Shown here one piece after another: positions 46,426 to 58,328 of a stretch of 64,000 nucleotides of DNA. Under the pieces are notes generated by a model, which was not told the DNA's origin, did no database searches, and saw only the letters and a program-made list of their open reading frames with translations. The stretch is from Megaleporinus macrocephalus (Eukaryota; Chordata; Actinopteri; Characiformes; Anostomidae). The DNA is taken from positions 25,427,366 to 25,491,365 of the forward strand of contig CM038706.1 in the NCBI GenBank assembly GCA_021613375.1, given 5' to 3'. The translations under genes were made by a program, and so were the position numbers. Each line of letters begins with the position of its first letter. The first letter of the stretch is position 1.

Positions 46426-46639
46426 CATGTAGATTCCAAACTGTGTTTATTTAACAAGTGATAATGAATGAAATATAACTTTAGTGTGGGTAACAAAAGG
46501 ACAAAGACCCAAACAAAAGAAAATGTGACAGAACTCTGCTTCTCCCTAGGAGTCCTGGCATAGAGATCGTGTCCAGCATACCTCCACACAGAACAGCTGG
46601 CCCAGTTAGCCTGGGTCATGTCCAGATGCCTGCTTGATT

Positions 46640-46810
46640 AGCACGGCTATGTTCCCAGAGAATCCACATGTCTCCAGAATGCTCATAATGACATCAGGGT
46701 CAGAGCCATGATACATGACAGCATGACAGAGTCATAATTACATTAGTGATGGTTGTAATTATGGAGGTCTGATCATCTAATTCCATGAATCTTTTGTCTC
46801 GCCCCTTCCC
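46640..46810. promoter_or_regulatory. Candidate enhancer core with inverted TAATTA sites
   Basis: ATAATTACA (46734-46742) and TGTAATTAT (46754-46762) are perfect 9-bp inverted repeats 11 bp apart, each holding a homeodomain TAATTA/ATTA core, with ATTAG between them. TGATCATCTAATTCCATGAA (46770-46789) follows, and ATAATGACATCAGGGTCA (46685-46702) precedes. The local density of such sites is far above its surroundings. Function is inferred. Confidence 0.42.
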
Positions 46811-47559
46811 CATACCCATCTCCCTACCCCCTGCCTCTGCTTCTGCCTCTTCTTAGGTGGGAAACCCAGCTTGGGGTTTAGCCCCTAATCCCACAGATCA
46901 CCACATTCAGCTGGGAAGTGATGGGAAGAGGGAGGTACGTGTACATCCAGTTCCACTGTAAGCTGGCTTTGATTGAGCTGAGATTGCTGGTTTAGTGGGC
47001 TGAGGCACAGCAAAAAAGAGAAGCTACCCCTAGAAAGAAGCTTCTCTCATACTGAAACTAACATCTGCAGCTTTTCACTCTTTCCACTGCTGGTTTTGAT
47101 GAACAATGACATGTGCTGGGCTGACCAGACAGCCAATCAGCAGAGAGGAGATGTGGTGGAAAGCTTTGCCACTTGAGTATGTTTGTACGTTTGAGTAGGG
47201 GATGTTCTTGGCTCAGAAGCAATCAGAGATCAGACGCTTCTCTTCACCAAAGATGTGTTGTAACTCCTTGCAGTTGACTTGTGGTGGATGTACGGAAATT
47301 GGAACTCCTTGAAGTTTGTGAGAAAATGTAAGCAGAATAGACCCTCTTTTGCTCTAACTCCTCTTTCCTGTTTCTCTTCTTTGTTACGGTATAGAAAGTC
47401 AACATATTGAAAAGAAGACCCACAGTCTACATCTCACTTTTCATAGAAACAACAAAACCATGGTCAGGATTTCAGGACCACAAAGTGACAGTCCCAACAA
47501 ACACTCAATGCCATAGCAAGCCACATATATCTGTAAAACTGTTTATATTTGTGTTATAA
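46811..47559. other. Non-coding sequence, nothing recognised
   Basis: No gene or named element. Mixed composition with a CCTCTGCTTCTGCC-type patch near 46830. Confidence 0.5.
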
Positions 47560-47795
47560 GTAGACAAGGACTTGAAACAACCACATTCTAATTGGAAAAA
47601 AGGGCCATCTGAAAAAAGTAAAACCCTTCAAGAATAAGTGACAATTTTGCAATAATACCATGCAAACAAAAATGCCAACAATGGTCCCAGTCTCTGGGCT
47701 GGAGTGGGAATAGATTTCAGATCGGGAGTTACATTATGTCTTCCATCCAACTGTGAAGCATGGTGGAGGGAGTGTTAGGGTGAGTGGCTAATTAA
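47560..47795 (+). mobile_element. Probable Tc1-like fragment
   Basis: AACTGTGAAGCATGGTGGAGG (about 47750-47770) is the typical block following the first catalytic Asp. The upstream region contains ACCATGCAAACAAAAATGCC, compatible with a decayed transposase. No ends visible. Confidence 0.5.
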
Positions 47796-47917
47796 TTTAT
47801 TTCTGTTAATTGCTAGTGGTATACTAATATACAAACAGGTGACACATATATAAAAATAAAACGCTATTGATAAAATAAAAAGTGACAATCATGACAGTTA
47901 ATATGAAAGAAACTAAT

Positions 47918-47920
<3 letters not shown>

Positions 47921-47972
<52 letters not shown>
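47921..47972. repeat. (TA)n microsatellite
   Basis: Perfect TA repeat of 52 bp. Confidence 0.97.
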
Positions 47973-47975
<3 letters not shown>

Positions 47976-49009
47976 ATTCTTAACTTTCAATGTAAGTTAT
48001 TGTCAGTGGCACTGCAGTGATGAGAAGGATTGCCTACCCAAATAGTACCTGATTTGTGGTGGTTCTGACCATTAAAGGAAAATAGAGACTATCAAAGTAA
48101 AAGTAATATTAAACAGATCTATTATATATGTATAAATCTGATATAAATCTTAAATATAGTTTTTTCTTTCTTCGCAGCTTGTTTTTGTCCTTCTCCTGCT
48201 GTCATTTGATTAATGTATGGAAATTGTTAGATTGGTAAACAATGCTAGAAGTAATGCAACCCTCAAGAACACTGCCTGTTATCAGTGCCAGATTCGTTTT
48301 GATCTGCTTGAATCATTGCCCACTCTACGAGACTACCCGTACTCATTAGCTAAAGAGGGGCCTGCAGATTTAACCCATAAATTACTACAAACATAGATTT
48401 TGGTTGTGACATTTACAGTGTTCTTGTGTTTATATGTGTGGGTTTATATGTTGGCCCACAGTAACTGCCCCAAAATGTTACCAGCCCACCAGGAATTCTC
48501 ACGACTCTCTCGATTACCCATTCCAGTATTGCTTGGTTGTGCTGTAGAGTTTTGTGTCAACTGGGAGTAAACATTCGATACAGCAGGCACTGTGTTTCCT
48601 GCCTGAGTTGGTCAAGAATGACAGAGCCTTTGTCCCCGCTTACATCCTGCCCCTGTCCCGTCGGGGTTCCAGGATGTTTCAGGAGCCTTCAGGGAGTATG
48701 GGGTTGGGGCGGGGGGTTCGACTAATGGCTAAAAGACCTCCATGGTGTTGCTGGGCGATAGAGGAGTCATTACCAGAGGATTAGCTAAGGGGATCAGGGG
48801 CTTACCCAGCAGGCAGCTGTGCACCCAGGATCCTGCCCATACGCAGACTGTGAGAACCAGCTTCTCACCAAGCAGCCTTGGTGCTTCAACAGGCTACTGT
48901 TTAGTCTAGCCTGATAGGCAGCAGCTATTATGGCTCATTCAAATGAGCAACTGTCATCTGTGGATCAAGTACATAAGCAAGCTGTAAACAATACCATGGA
49001 ATCAGCTAC
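47973..49009. other. Non-coding; balanced stretch 48470-48860
   Basis: 48470-48860 is repeat-free and GC-balanced with overlapping frames of 62 and 76 codons lacking domains. Possibly constrained, with no specific motif support. Confidence 0.35.
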
Positions 49010-49330
49010 TTACGTAAACTGCACCATTCTGGCTCGGAAGCCTGTTGCTAATTTTAAGTCCAGAGAAAAGGGAAGCACTATGTAAGTAAGGTCTGATGTC
49101 ATAAACTCACCTTCTACAGCGATTGCTGCTATTCTGAGATCAAAGCAGATTAATGATGTGACAAGTTCGGCTGTCATGAACCGGGTGTACAGAATAACAG
49201 TTATGCCCCATGGAAGACTGTTTCTATTCTCAGTCTTCATTCAGTGACCTTTATTCTGCTTGCTAAGTGACTGCTATGAAACTTGAACAGCTCAATAAAT
49301 GAAAATGACTGCAATTAAATGAAGGAGCAC
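49010..49330. promoter_or_regulatory. Candidate conserved non-coding element
   Basis: GAGATCAAAGCAGATTAATG (49136-49155) joins a TCF/LEF-type ATCAAAG to an ATTAA core. Other motif-like blocks are TTGCTAATTTTAAGTCC (49045-49061), GTGACCTTTATTCTG (49245-49259) and TGCAATTAAATGAAGG (49310-49325). Repeat-free; conservation untested. Confidence 0.35.
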
Positions 49331-50069
49331 AAATCCCAAATTATTCTTTATTCAAAAGAAGAGGTTAGTGGAATTAGTGCTGCAGGGGAAGGATGGGGGG
49401 GTGTGGTTACATTAGTGGCTACTTATTTTTACGCATAGAATTGTTTCACAACAATTGTTATTCAATCCACTGTTGTGACTTTAGCATGGCCGCCCATACA
49501 ATACATAGTCCCCACAAGCACGCACAAACTCATAAGTTCACTCACACAAACAGCTGGTGTAAAGTGCTTGGCTGTAGCTCAGCACTTTAATATTCCCAGC
49601 AGTATAAGCAGGCTTGCTTTATTAGTGGGCAGAACATTCACTGGCTCCGAGGCCTGTGGTCATGAGAAGATTGTGTTAGAGTCTGTGAATAAACACAATG
49701 ATTGTTGTCCTGTCTTGCCTCCTGCGCTCTTTACCGCTGCATTTTGGCTGCGTGTAAAATGTGTACTTGAACTCCGAACCATTTGTCCAGCCAGCATTCT
49801 CCTCTAGCCAGTACACCCATTATACACCACTGAGACTGAATAATGACAACTGATTCCTATGCCCTAATTATGGGTCTGAGAGAATGGTACACTGTGACTG
49901 TAGTTTTAGGGCCAAATCGAAATTTTAAACATGCATATTTTACATGTTGTTCTCTGTTTACAGTCAATACTGTCATGCTGATATACTGTTTAGATATAAT
50001 GACACAATTAGATGATTAATTACATAGTTATGTAGGTATAACTAAACCACATTTGGTTTATTATCCAAA
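49331..50069. other. Non-coding sequence, nothing recognised
   Basis: No gene or named element. Some CpG-retaining sequence at 49620-49800. Confidence 0.45.
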
Positions 50070-50230
50070 TATATGCTAGGCTATGGTGTTGCTAAGGTGT
50101 TACTATGCTATTAGGATGGTATTGGTATCCCAGCTGGATGCTAAGGTGTTATTGGGCTATTGCTATGGTGTCCCATGTGGTTGGTAATGTGTTACTAGGC
50201 TGTGGCTAAGGTTCTCCCAGAACAGTAACA
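50070..50230. repeat. Degenerate GCTAAGGTGTTACTAGGCT-type minisatellite
   Basis: Units such as TGGTGTTGCTAAGGTGTTACT (about 50084-50104), GGATGCTAAGGTGTTATT and TGTGTTACTAGGCTGTGG. This is the reverse-oriented counterpart of the CTAGCAACC array at 55.73-56.12 kb. Confidence 0.65.
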
Positions 50231-51565
50231 GCAGTATAATGTAAATAAGCAATTTGGTGTTAATTAAAAGTAAAACATCAACAGCCTTTTAATGCAAACC
50301 TGGTTTTGACCTTTAGCTGTTTGTTGTCAGTTGCTCAAGTAACATGACTACATTTTATAGTACATACATGCATACAGAAAGATGTAATACAACAAGGGAC
50401 AAATATAGAATAGGTAGAGAGTGAGAGGAAGCAGGCTTCAGTCAGGCTGTTGAGTGACCAAACCTTGGTTCAGAACATGGGCTTAGCATTTGCTCACTGT
50501 ACTTCTGCACTCCGCTGGCTGCACAGTCATCAATCTTCACCTCTTGTTGCATACCTCTTTTCATCCCTCTGTTGGTCAGACGACATTTCTCCAGCCTCTC
50601 GGAGGTGGAAGCAGCGTCTCTCGGGGCTTTTTACAGGGTCCCAGATGAAAGTATGGGGTCAGAGTGCTGCTGTAGGGGTGCAGCAGACGGGGAAGGTTGG
50701 GGAAGAGTAATACCAAATAACTTTCCGTAACACGCTGCTTAAGTTATGTGATTTGTGAAGCTTTGAGATTTTGTATGAGTCTGGCGTTGTTCCAGATCTG
50801 GGCTCTATGGACTGGAGGCGAGATGATGTGTTGAGAGAAAGAATGATGTGAATATATAAGCTGTAGGCCACAAGCGGTGCCTGGGTCTCATCTGGATCAG
50901 GGTTTCTTTGGAGACACAGCTGTGTTTCATTTATGCCCAGCCTCCTTACACTAGACTGCACAGCACACCGCACTACCACTCCCTTCAGACAAACACACAG
51001 CCACATCTGACCCTCTCTTTTAACCCTTTAGACTTCAGGCTTACTATTACAAATTATTTAGTAACTACTATTCATTATTCAGTAACAAATGCTGCATTCA
51101 TGACATCTGGGGGCTTAAAACCTTTTCCTACTGCCCACCTAAAACTTTCAGCATTCAGAGGTCAGAAAAATTGGATGCCTTCAGTAAGCGAACATGTGTT
51201 TGGCTGCTGCAGGCAGAAAAAATAGTTGTTTAAATTTAAACGAAAGATTCATTCGGTTAGTGCCTTGTTTATTTCCGCAGGCAGAACGCAGCCAGTGCTG
51301 AAAAATGGTGTGAAAATTGTAGCACACAACGTTATACACACAAAAATTCTATGAGCACCAACATGTTGAAATGACATCACTGATTAACAGCCCAGAGAAG
51401 TCGGTGCTCTTGAGGAACTCCACCTTTCTGAGTAGACATTACAACAGTAGACATTATGAACTTCCTAGTTCATACTTGATCATGAAGGCGGAATTATAAA
51501 GACATGCAGGTATGAAAGTGAGGAATTGAGGAAGTGAAGTGCAAAATACAGCCTTTTTGGTGTGT
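50231..51565. other. Non-coding sequence; short repeat phrase
   Basis: A TTTAGTAACTACTATTCATTATTCAGTAAC-type stretch (51057-51086) resembles the repeat at 1.05-1.2 kb. Overlapping open frames of 86-115 codons (50450-51225) carry no domain. Confidence 0.45.
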
Positions 51566-51567
51566 GT

Positions 51568-51587
51568 GGGGGTGGGGTGGGGGGGAT
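51568..51587 (+). other. Potential G-quadruplex
   Basis: G-runs of 5, 4 and 6 separated by single T residues, with a further GGGG at 51595-51598. Confidence 0.6.
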
Positions 51588-53389
51588 TCGGTCAGGGGTT
51601 GGGGAAAAGGCCACAGTACAGCTGCTGTCTACGTCTGAAGTAAAGAACAGAATACATATTTAGATTGGATTTGGATAAGAATGCATTGAATTTCATTTGT
51701 ATATTTCATGCTGACAAAGTTAATGCTGTGTTAATGAGATAACTGATTTATGGCACTACTTTCTCTGTAATTGCACTTTTGTAGTTTGATACAAAAGCAT
51801 CTACAGTTTCAGTTTCAAAATGGGTGCTGTATGCTTCTGTGACTGGTACTGTAACTGTAGACCTCACATTCAAATAGCCTACAGTTTTGAAATGCACGTT
51901 GCATAGATGGTTGTTTTGATAAAGTCATTTGCAGGTAATGCTAGGATGAGTTTGTTTACCATTGACGAACACTGAGTATGAAGTATGCAAAACACAATGG
52001 CAGTAATATCAGTACTATTAGCACTACATGATGTCTTCAGAAGACTCTAGGACAGTCCTCATAGGAGACTTCTGGACAAATCAAAGAGAGGCCAACTGAC
52101 TGCTAAGGTACAGTTCCCCTGAAAACAATATGTAATGCATTCTGCATATATTCTGCATTCAAGTGGCCTCCCAGTGTACAAAATGTTTTATTAAAATAAT
52201 TAAATAAAATTTCCCCCATAACTGTGTTATCAGTTCATCCAGGACACTTTAGACTCTCTCTGTGTGAAATGATGAGTCTATGTTGAGCTGCTAATGAGCA
52301 ATGGGGAGCAAAAGGAGTGAGAACCTCGTGATTAGCTACACAAAAGAATGCAGTTAATGATTAAGGAAATTCTGGATTTTGTTTCTATCATACATCCCTG
52401 ATGGCAAAAGGACCAGCCCAAAATTACTTAAACAGAGTATTAGACAAAATCGGCTGTACAGTAGCTTAGTAAATAATTTTCAGTATTAGCTACAATATTT
52501 TCACTAAAACATTTGATGCAGTCTCTACATATAAGCCACATACCTGATAGAAAACCACTAGGACAACCACTGATCACTGGCATTAGTCATTATTATTAGT
52601 TTGTTTGTTATATTATTTTATTTTCTAAAATATGTGTGAGGAGATTAAAAAACTAGTTAGAACATGTACACAGGAAAATAATCTGGCTATAGATCCGAAA
52701 GTAGACCTTTTCAAGCCAGAGGACCGAACTATGGTTGCTGTTGGGAATGTTAGAAACTAAGTGCTGAAAACACACAAACTATGCAGCAGTGATTTGTGGC
52801 ATTGGACCTTTAAACTGTTTTTCATCATCTCTGTGGTCAGGATTTTTTGGATAGCCCTGAAATAATGGCTTGATGATGTACTTTAGCCAGACTTAGCATG
52901 ACCTCTGCCCTACTAATAACACTAATAACGTTATAAAAACTAGAGTGCAATAGCATCAGCTAGGAGAGTGCCCAGTCAATAAATTTCACACTGCGAGCTC
53001 CTGTTACGGCTCTCTGGCCTTCCACAGAAAGCGCCTGTTTCACGAACCTCAGCTAGGCTAATGGCGCAGTCAGCTAAATGGTGCTGCAAGTAGCCAGTCC
53101 TACCTGACTCCAAGACCAGGTGAGGTCAGGGGGTTGTGTTTTCCAGAGATATGTTAGCTGGAACAGTCGTTTACAGAACAGGGTTAATAGGCTACAGACT
53201 ACTACTTCTCTGTTAGTTTACACTAGCTAGGAAAAGCTGAGAACACATACTCATTGCTTTACCCAGACTTTCAAATGTGATTATTCTCACTAATAAACAG
53301 GAAAACGTTCTTGGTGTATAAACTGCTCACTAATGGCATAAGACAGAGCGTCTTTGTATTAGCAAAGCAGTTCCAGTCTCCTATAATAG
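51588..53389. other. Non-coding AT-rich sequence, nothing recognised
   Basis: About 1.8 kb with no recognised gene or mobile element. Confidence 0.5.
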
Positions 53390-53740
53390 TGCACATTGGT
53401 CTGAATATAAAGTTACGGGCTGTTTGAGAGTTGTTTAGGAGCTGATCTGGTGGGACGCTTACCGCGAGTCAGGGAACAGCACTCCTTAAGGCTGTTTGGC
53501 CTTGGGACATTAAATAAACACACGAATAAACAGTAAACAGCATTCCTCGGCCGTGCTGGGATTCTCCAGCCTAAGCTGTTTCCACAGAGGCCTTTCACTG
53601 CACTGGCCTCGGCACACTGTAGAGAGGACCCACGCATGCTTTGTAAAGTGTTCCTCCAAATGTTTTTCTGAAAACACCCCCGTATATCTCTCAGGCCGCT
53701 GCGGTGAGAGGGAATCCATGTGTGGGCTGGCGGAGAGAGA
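53390..53740. promoter_or_regulatory. Candidate conserved non-coding element
   Basis: Repeat-free, CpG-retaining stretch with TAAATAAACACACGAATAAAC (about 53512-53532), a forkhead-like RTAAACA cluster, and TTCCACAGAGGCCTTTCACTGC. Frames of 69-118 codons on both strands show no domain. Confidence 0.33.
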
Positions 53741-54109
53741 GTTTGTGTATGTTTACTGTATGTGTTTGTGTGGAACGTTTACTGTGTATATCAGTGTTCA
53801 TTCATCTCACTGCGTTTTCCCCACACTTCATATATTGTGCCATTCACATAGTTCTCTCACTCTCCCACTTTCTCTCTCTGTGTCTCGGAAAAAAAAAACA
53901 TGCAGGTAGAGTATGAATGAGACCAGCTGTTCCCAAAAACAACCCATGTGCCATTTCTATTAATGCTGCTAGAATTCACACATTGGTCTCACTCCAAAGT
54001 GCATGCATAACCCTATCACAAGGATTCATGTCAGTGTCTTGAACTCTAAGCTAAAAACATGTTACGAAAGATGAGTTGTCAGGACAGATTGAATTAGTAA
54101 AATAACAGC
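53741..54109. other. Non-coding sequence, nothing recognised
   Basis: Short CT runs at 53862-53880 and an A9 run. No gene seen. Confidence 0.5.
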
Positions 54110-55340
54110 GTCAAGTTGCAAGTAACAAGTAAGTCTCAAGTCTTGACAATCAAGTCCCGAGTCAAGTCCCAAGTCAATACAAGGAAGTCTTGAGTCAAGT
54201 TTCAAGTCTTAAACTTAGAGTCCTAGTCAAGTCACCAGATCTAACGTCATTTCAGTATTTAACACAACTGATGCAGCTGATTAGTAAAATATTAAACTGA
54301 CATTAATATAACATTAACATTTTTAAAGTATGTATTATAACCAAAATCACTAATCACTAATCACCCTGTTACCAGTCCATTAGCGAGTTAAAATAGGTGT
54401 TGAAGCAGAAAAAACACTAAAATGTGAGGCAGTGGGCCTCGAAGGCCAAGGTTGAGAAACACTGCACTGTATAGAAGTATTAGTACACATTACACCTACA
54501 CGAATTTTAATGACATCACATTCTAAACCCATAAGCATTAATATCTGGACGGGTCTTTCAGTTCTAACAGCATGTGTGAACCCTGCAGTAGCTCTGCATG
54601 TCCTGATCAGTGTTTGACACTTTTCTGCACTACTTGAACACTTCCTGTCTAAGATGCTGTGCTTCCTAAACGCTTTAATGTTTCAGTAAAGTTCACAGTG
54701 GATGGTGGAACATCTAGGAGGGATGAACAGAGGGAGAGAGCTTCGTTCACATTAGCTGTTGTTTAGCATTATGTCGCTAAGTTTGATAGCTTGTTAGCCA
54801 GATAGCTAGCTAACTGCTATATGTGAAATATAATAGCAGAGACTTACTGTTCTTTATGCAACTTCAATAGTCTAACAAATCTGTTGCAGCTTCATCTGTG
54901 ATCTTTACTCCACATGTTTTGCATGTCGCAGTTCTTTTTTATTTATTACAGGATAATCTTTGTAGTAGAACACGATTATTTTTAAGGGACATGTTGCTCC
55001 TCGTCTCCGCACAAATTCAACACTGGCATTCCCCCAAAACTTCCCGTGATTGGCTGCAGAACTTCACTTGTTGCTAGGTTATGGATAAACTGAGTGGCGC
55101 AGCTCAGCTCCCTATCATTACAGCACCTTTTAATACAAACTGATCAGTTATTTGATTAAGTTTTCCTTATTTATTATGTTAAAATAGGGTGACGAGTCTT
55201 TTCAAGTCTTAAAGCTCAAGTCCGATTTCAAGTCCAAGTCAGTAAATCAAGTCAAGTCGCAAGTCTTTAGTGATGTTATCAAGTCACATGAGTTAGACTT
55301 GAGTCCAAGTCATGTGACTTGAGTCCACACGTCTGTTTTT
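54110..55340. mobile_element. AAGTC-rich transposable element relic
   Basis: Both flanks (54117-54235 and 55195-55330) are built from CAAGTC/GAGTCAAGTC units. The right end carries the direct repeat GACTTGAGTCCA twice and the inverted pair AAGTCACATG (55281-55290)/CATGTGACTT (55311-55320). The enclosed segment (54240-55190) has no transposase frame and includes a fragment of another MITE at 54424-54475. It looks like a non-autonomous element of a kind frequent in teleosts; superfamily not assigned. Confidence 0.6.
54424..54475 (-). mobile_element. Fragment related to the 45.6-kb palindromic MITE
   Basis: The minus strand reads CAGTGTTTCTCAACCTTGGC, then CTTCGAGGCCCACTGCCT, matching one arm of the element at 45601-45708. 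Confidence 0.65.
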
Positions 55341-55399
55341 TGTATTTAGATATTATTACCTTAGAAGATATTTTAATTATTTAATGTTTATTTCATCTT

Positions 55400-55468
55400 G
55401 CTCTAATCTTTAATTATTGTTATTATTGTTATTATTATTATTATTATTGTTGTTGTTGTTGTTTTAAA
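55400..55468. repeat. (ATT)n/(GTT)n trinucleotide tract
   Basis: TTATTG and TTATTA units passing into TTGTTGTTG. Confidence 0.9.
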
Positions 55469-55729
55469 TATTTCAGATATTCAATATTTATATTATGTTA
55501 CTGTTCTATATAAATGTGCGGTTGTCAAACCATTTCACTGCTGGCTGTACTGTATATGACTATGCATGTAAAACATTTTCAACTTGAGAATACTTGGTCT
55601 GATCATGAATCATGTGCTTGTGTACAGTTTTTGATCTGACATTTCTTACAGGAATTAATCGCGGAATCGTAGGCTCTAGTAAACTAGCAAAACTCCCACA
55701 ATCATTAGAGATATCATAGCAACATCGTA

Positions 55730-56118
55730 CAAGCCATATTAAATACACTAGCAATTAGCTACCAACACCGTAGCAACTAGCAATGATACCATAACAAGCA
55801 AGCAGCACCTGCCACCCTAAAGTACCATAGTAAACATCCTAGCTACAGCCTGGAATGCTATAGAACCACCTAAAGTACTGTATAAACCACCTAGCATCAT
55901 CTTAGCAACTACCTAAGGTTGTAATTGCCTAGAACACTGTAGCAACCACTCAGTAGCATCCTATCAACCACTTCTGATACAATATGCACCACCTAGCATC
56001 ATCTTAGCAACCACCTAGAACATCGTAGCAACCACTCAGCAACATCCTAGCAACTAACATAATCCTAGCAACCACCTGGAACTCCTAGAACCACCCTAGC
56101 AACCACTCATGATACGCT
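55730..56118. repeat. CTAGCAACCACC-type degenerate minisatellite
   Basis: Some twenty decayed units around CCTAGCAACCACC, CACCTAGCATCATCTTAGCA and ATCGTAGCAACCACTCAGC. A higher-order phrase (CACCTAGCATCATCTTAGCAAC) occurs at about 55880 and 55990, implying a duplication of roughly 110 bp within the array. Confidence 0.8.
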
Positions 56119-56207
56119 ATCTGCCACATAGTTTCATATAAAGATTTTATAGTCATAATGGGAGCCCAACATTTTTAATATGAAAAAATTACATATGGAA
56201 ATATGTG

Positions 56208-56299
56208 ATAGAGAGAGGGAGAGATAGTAAAAGGGAGAGAGGGAGAGAGAGAGAGAAAGGGAGAGAGAGAAAGAAAGAGAGAGAGAGACAGAGAGAGAT
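56208..56299. repeat. (GA)n-rich tract
   Basis: GA repeat with GGGA and AAAG interruptions. Minus-strand S/L-rich frames are artefacts. Confidence 0.93.
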
Positions 56300-57240
56300 T
56301 TGCACGTGGCCTATCAAACATTCTGCTTTCTGGAGAGGGGGAGATGAAGATAAACAAACATTCTTGCAGAGATGAAAGAGGGATATTGCTGTGGAGGAGG
56401 GATAAAATCTGACACTAATTATGAGGGTGAGATAGGGAAGGAGGCCTGCTTGTTTTCCTTTGCTGTGCTGAATTATCATGCCATTTTCCCCCAGTGGCGA
56501 GGCTTACATTGCACCAAACACTCTTTAAGAATAAAGGTTCTTCGATTCAAAGAACCTTTTTTTGGCATCTTTATTTGTACAGGCCTGTGAGTTTTGTTCA
56601 TTTGGTCAGGGCAATTCCATTCTAATGACTGTGTTTGATGGGCAGATCCAAATGTTACAAGGCTAATCTCATGTGCATAGCACACAGCAGCGAATAAAAG
56701 TGATCCTGATTTCCGAGACATTAGCGTAATCTGCTTGCGCAATAGGGAATGCACAATTTTCCGTAACAGCCTTAGGTTACTATGGAAAAACGTTCCACTG
56801 GAAAACAATGCTAAACACTGTTAGAAGCCAATCATTCAGAACTGTTGATATTTGATGATACCACTGGTTAATAGAACACAGACAGTGTTAAGCAACTCTG
56901 AGTATGCAAGTTGGAATTGCCATCTGTTGTTTATTTTTGCTTTGCTCTAATAATGGAAGGATACTTAAAGTAACTGATTTTGCTGCTTTAACATTTTACT
57001 GTTGCATATAATGAATTTTCAAGAATATATTTTAGCTGTTGAAACGAAACCTTTCACCTCCAGTATTTGAATGAACCAGTACACATTATCTTATACGTGA
57101 ATTCACATTTAAGAATTCATATTACTTTCACTTTCACTGTCATGCAAGACCATGCAGACGGCGCATGAACCTGAAGTGAGCATGTCAGCATTTTTAGTTA
57201 GCATTCCATTGTTGCAATGTTCTCGGTATTGCGATATGAT
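56300..57240. other. Non-coding; balanced stretch 56600-56830
   Basis: AGGTTCTTCGATTCAAAGAACCTTTTTT (56535-56562) contains a near-perfect hairpin (AGGTTCTT/AAGAACCT). The 56640-56790 part retains CpGs (GACATTAGCGTAATCTGC, 56718-56735) and might be constrained. No gene. Confidence 0.4.
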
Positions 57241-57489
57241 ATTGTTGCTGTCCTATCAATAACATGTATCTCCATTTTTGTTGATTTTTAGTTTTATGCG
57301 TTATTTGAAAATGACAGCTGCCAATATTTTGTGAATTTTAGAAAGAATGAACCATTAAAATGCTCCAAAATGGCTTGAAAACATTCTGGTTCCATTGACC
57401 TACATTAACAATAAAGTAAGTTTTTGGCCTGACTTGTAAAGTTGTCATTTTAGAGATGCTTGTTTTTCTTTGGACAGCAATGATGTGTA
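57241..57489. mobile_element. MITE copy F (CTTTGGACAGC-type), near complete
   Basis: Left end TGTTGCTGTCCTATCAATAAC, right end TGTTTTTCTTTGGACAGCAA (57461-57480). The interior has the TTTGAAAATGACAGCTGCC block and a GACCTACATTAACAATAAAG block equivalent to the TTACTTTCAATGTAAGTCAT block of copy G. Confidence 0.7.
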
Positions 57490-58052
57490 ACAGCTCTCAT
57501 ACAGGAACCTGCTCAGCTCTACCTTCAAATGCATTCATTCGTGCATGTGAGGTCAGAGGTACTCCACTTACAAGGTATCAATTATAAACCTAGCTTTATT
57601 CCCATGTTCTTACCAGAGGATACGTCTCCAAGACGACATTAAGGCATGCTCACTTTTGATTGGCTAAAAGTCAGGTTGCAAGGGGTAAGAGGTGAGTTGT
57701 TGTGTCCACACCAATTTTGTGACCAATATGTGTGCTATACAGATCATCCTAGCAAACTGGTTCGAAGTCAGAGTTAAAAGTGTGACTTAAAAAATGGCTC
57801 TTTTTGCATATAGTTTTTCAGTAACAAATTTAAATATATACTTTATTAAACTAATGAAAAACTGTAAATGAAATCAAGAATGTCAACAATGTAACTGTTG
57901 TTTTCACAAGTGTAAATTTAGAGGTTAGGGTTTGGGACAGACAGATCCCAGAAAAAAGTAGTACCCTAAAAATTATTATTTTGTATATATTTAGTATATA
58001 TATTTCTCAATTAGTGCTTTAGGTTTAAATAGATAATAACATAATCCTTAAA
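57490..58052. other. Non-coding AT-rich sequence, nothing recognised
   Basis: No gene or named element. Confidence 0.5.
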
Positions 58053-58328
58053 ATGCTTCTATCCATCCATCATCTTGTGCTTTATCCTGCTAATTGCAGT
58101 CACAGGGGAGGGGCTGGGGCCAATCCAAGCATCATCCGGCAAAGGACAAGTAGGCAGTCCATTGCCACACACACTCACAGGCAATTCAGAGTGACCGATC
58201 AAGCTAACACGCTTGTCTTTGGGAACAAATCCACTCAAGCACGGTGAGAACACTCCAAACCAAATGGCCCGGACCGGGAATCGAACCCTGATCATGCTGT
58301 GAGGCGACAGTGCTCACCACTACACCAC
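58053..58328 (-). mobile_element. tRNA-derived SINE, minus strand
   Basis: Read on the minus strand it begins TGGTGTAGTGGTGAGCACTG (complement of 58308-58327), a good A box. GGTTCGATTCCC (complement of 58276-58287) is a perfect-consensus B box, about 30 bp further. The body is followed by a GATGGATGGATAG-type simple tail (58053-58066 complement). The intact Pol III boxes make this the best-preserved SINE in the window. Same family as 17885-18085. Confidence 0.85.
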
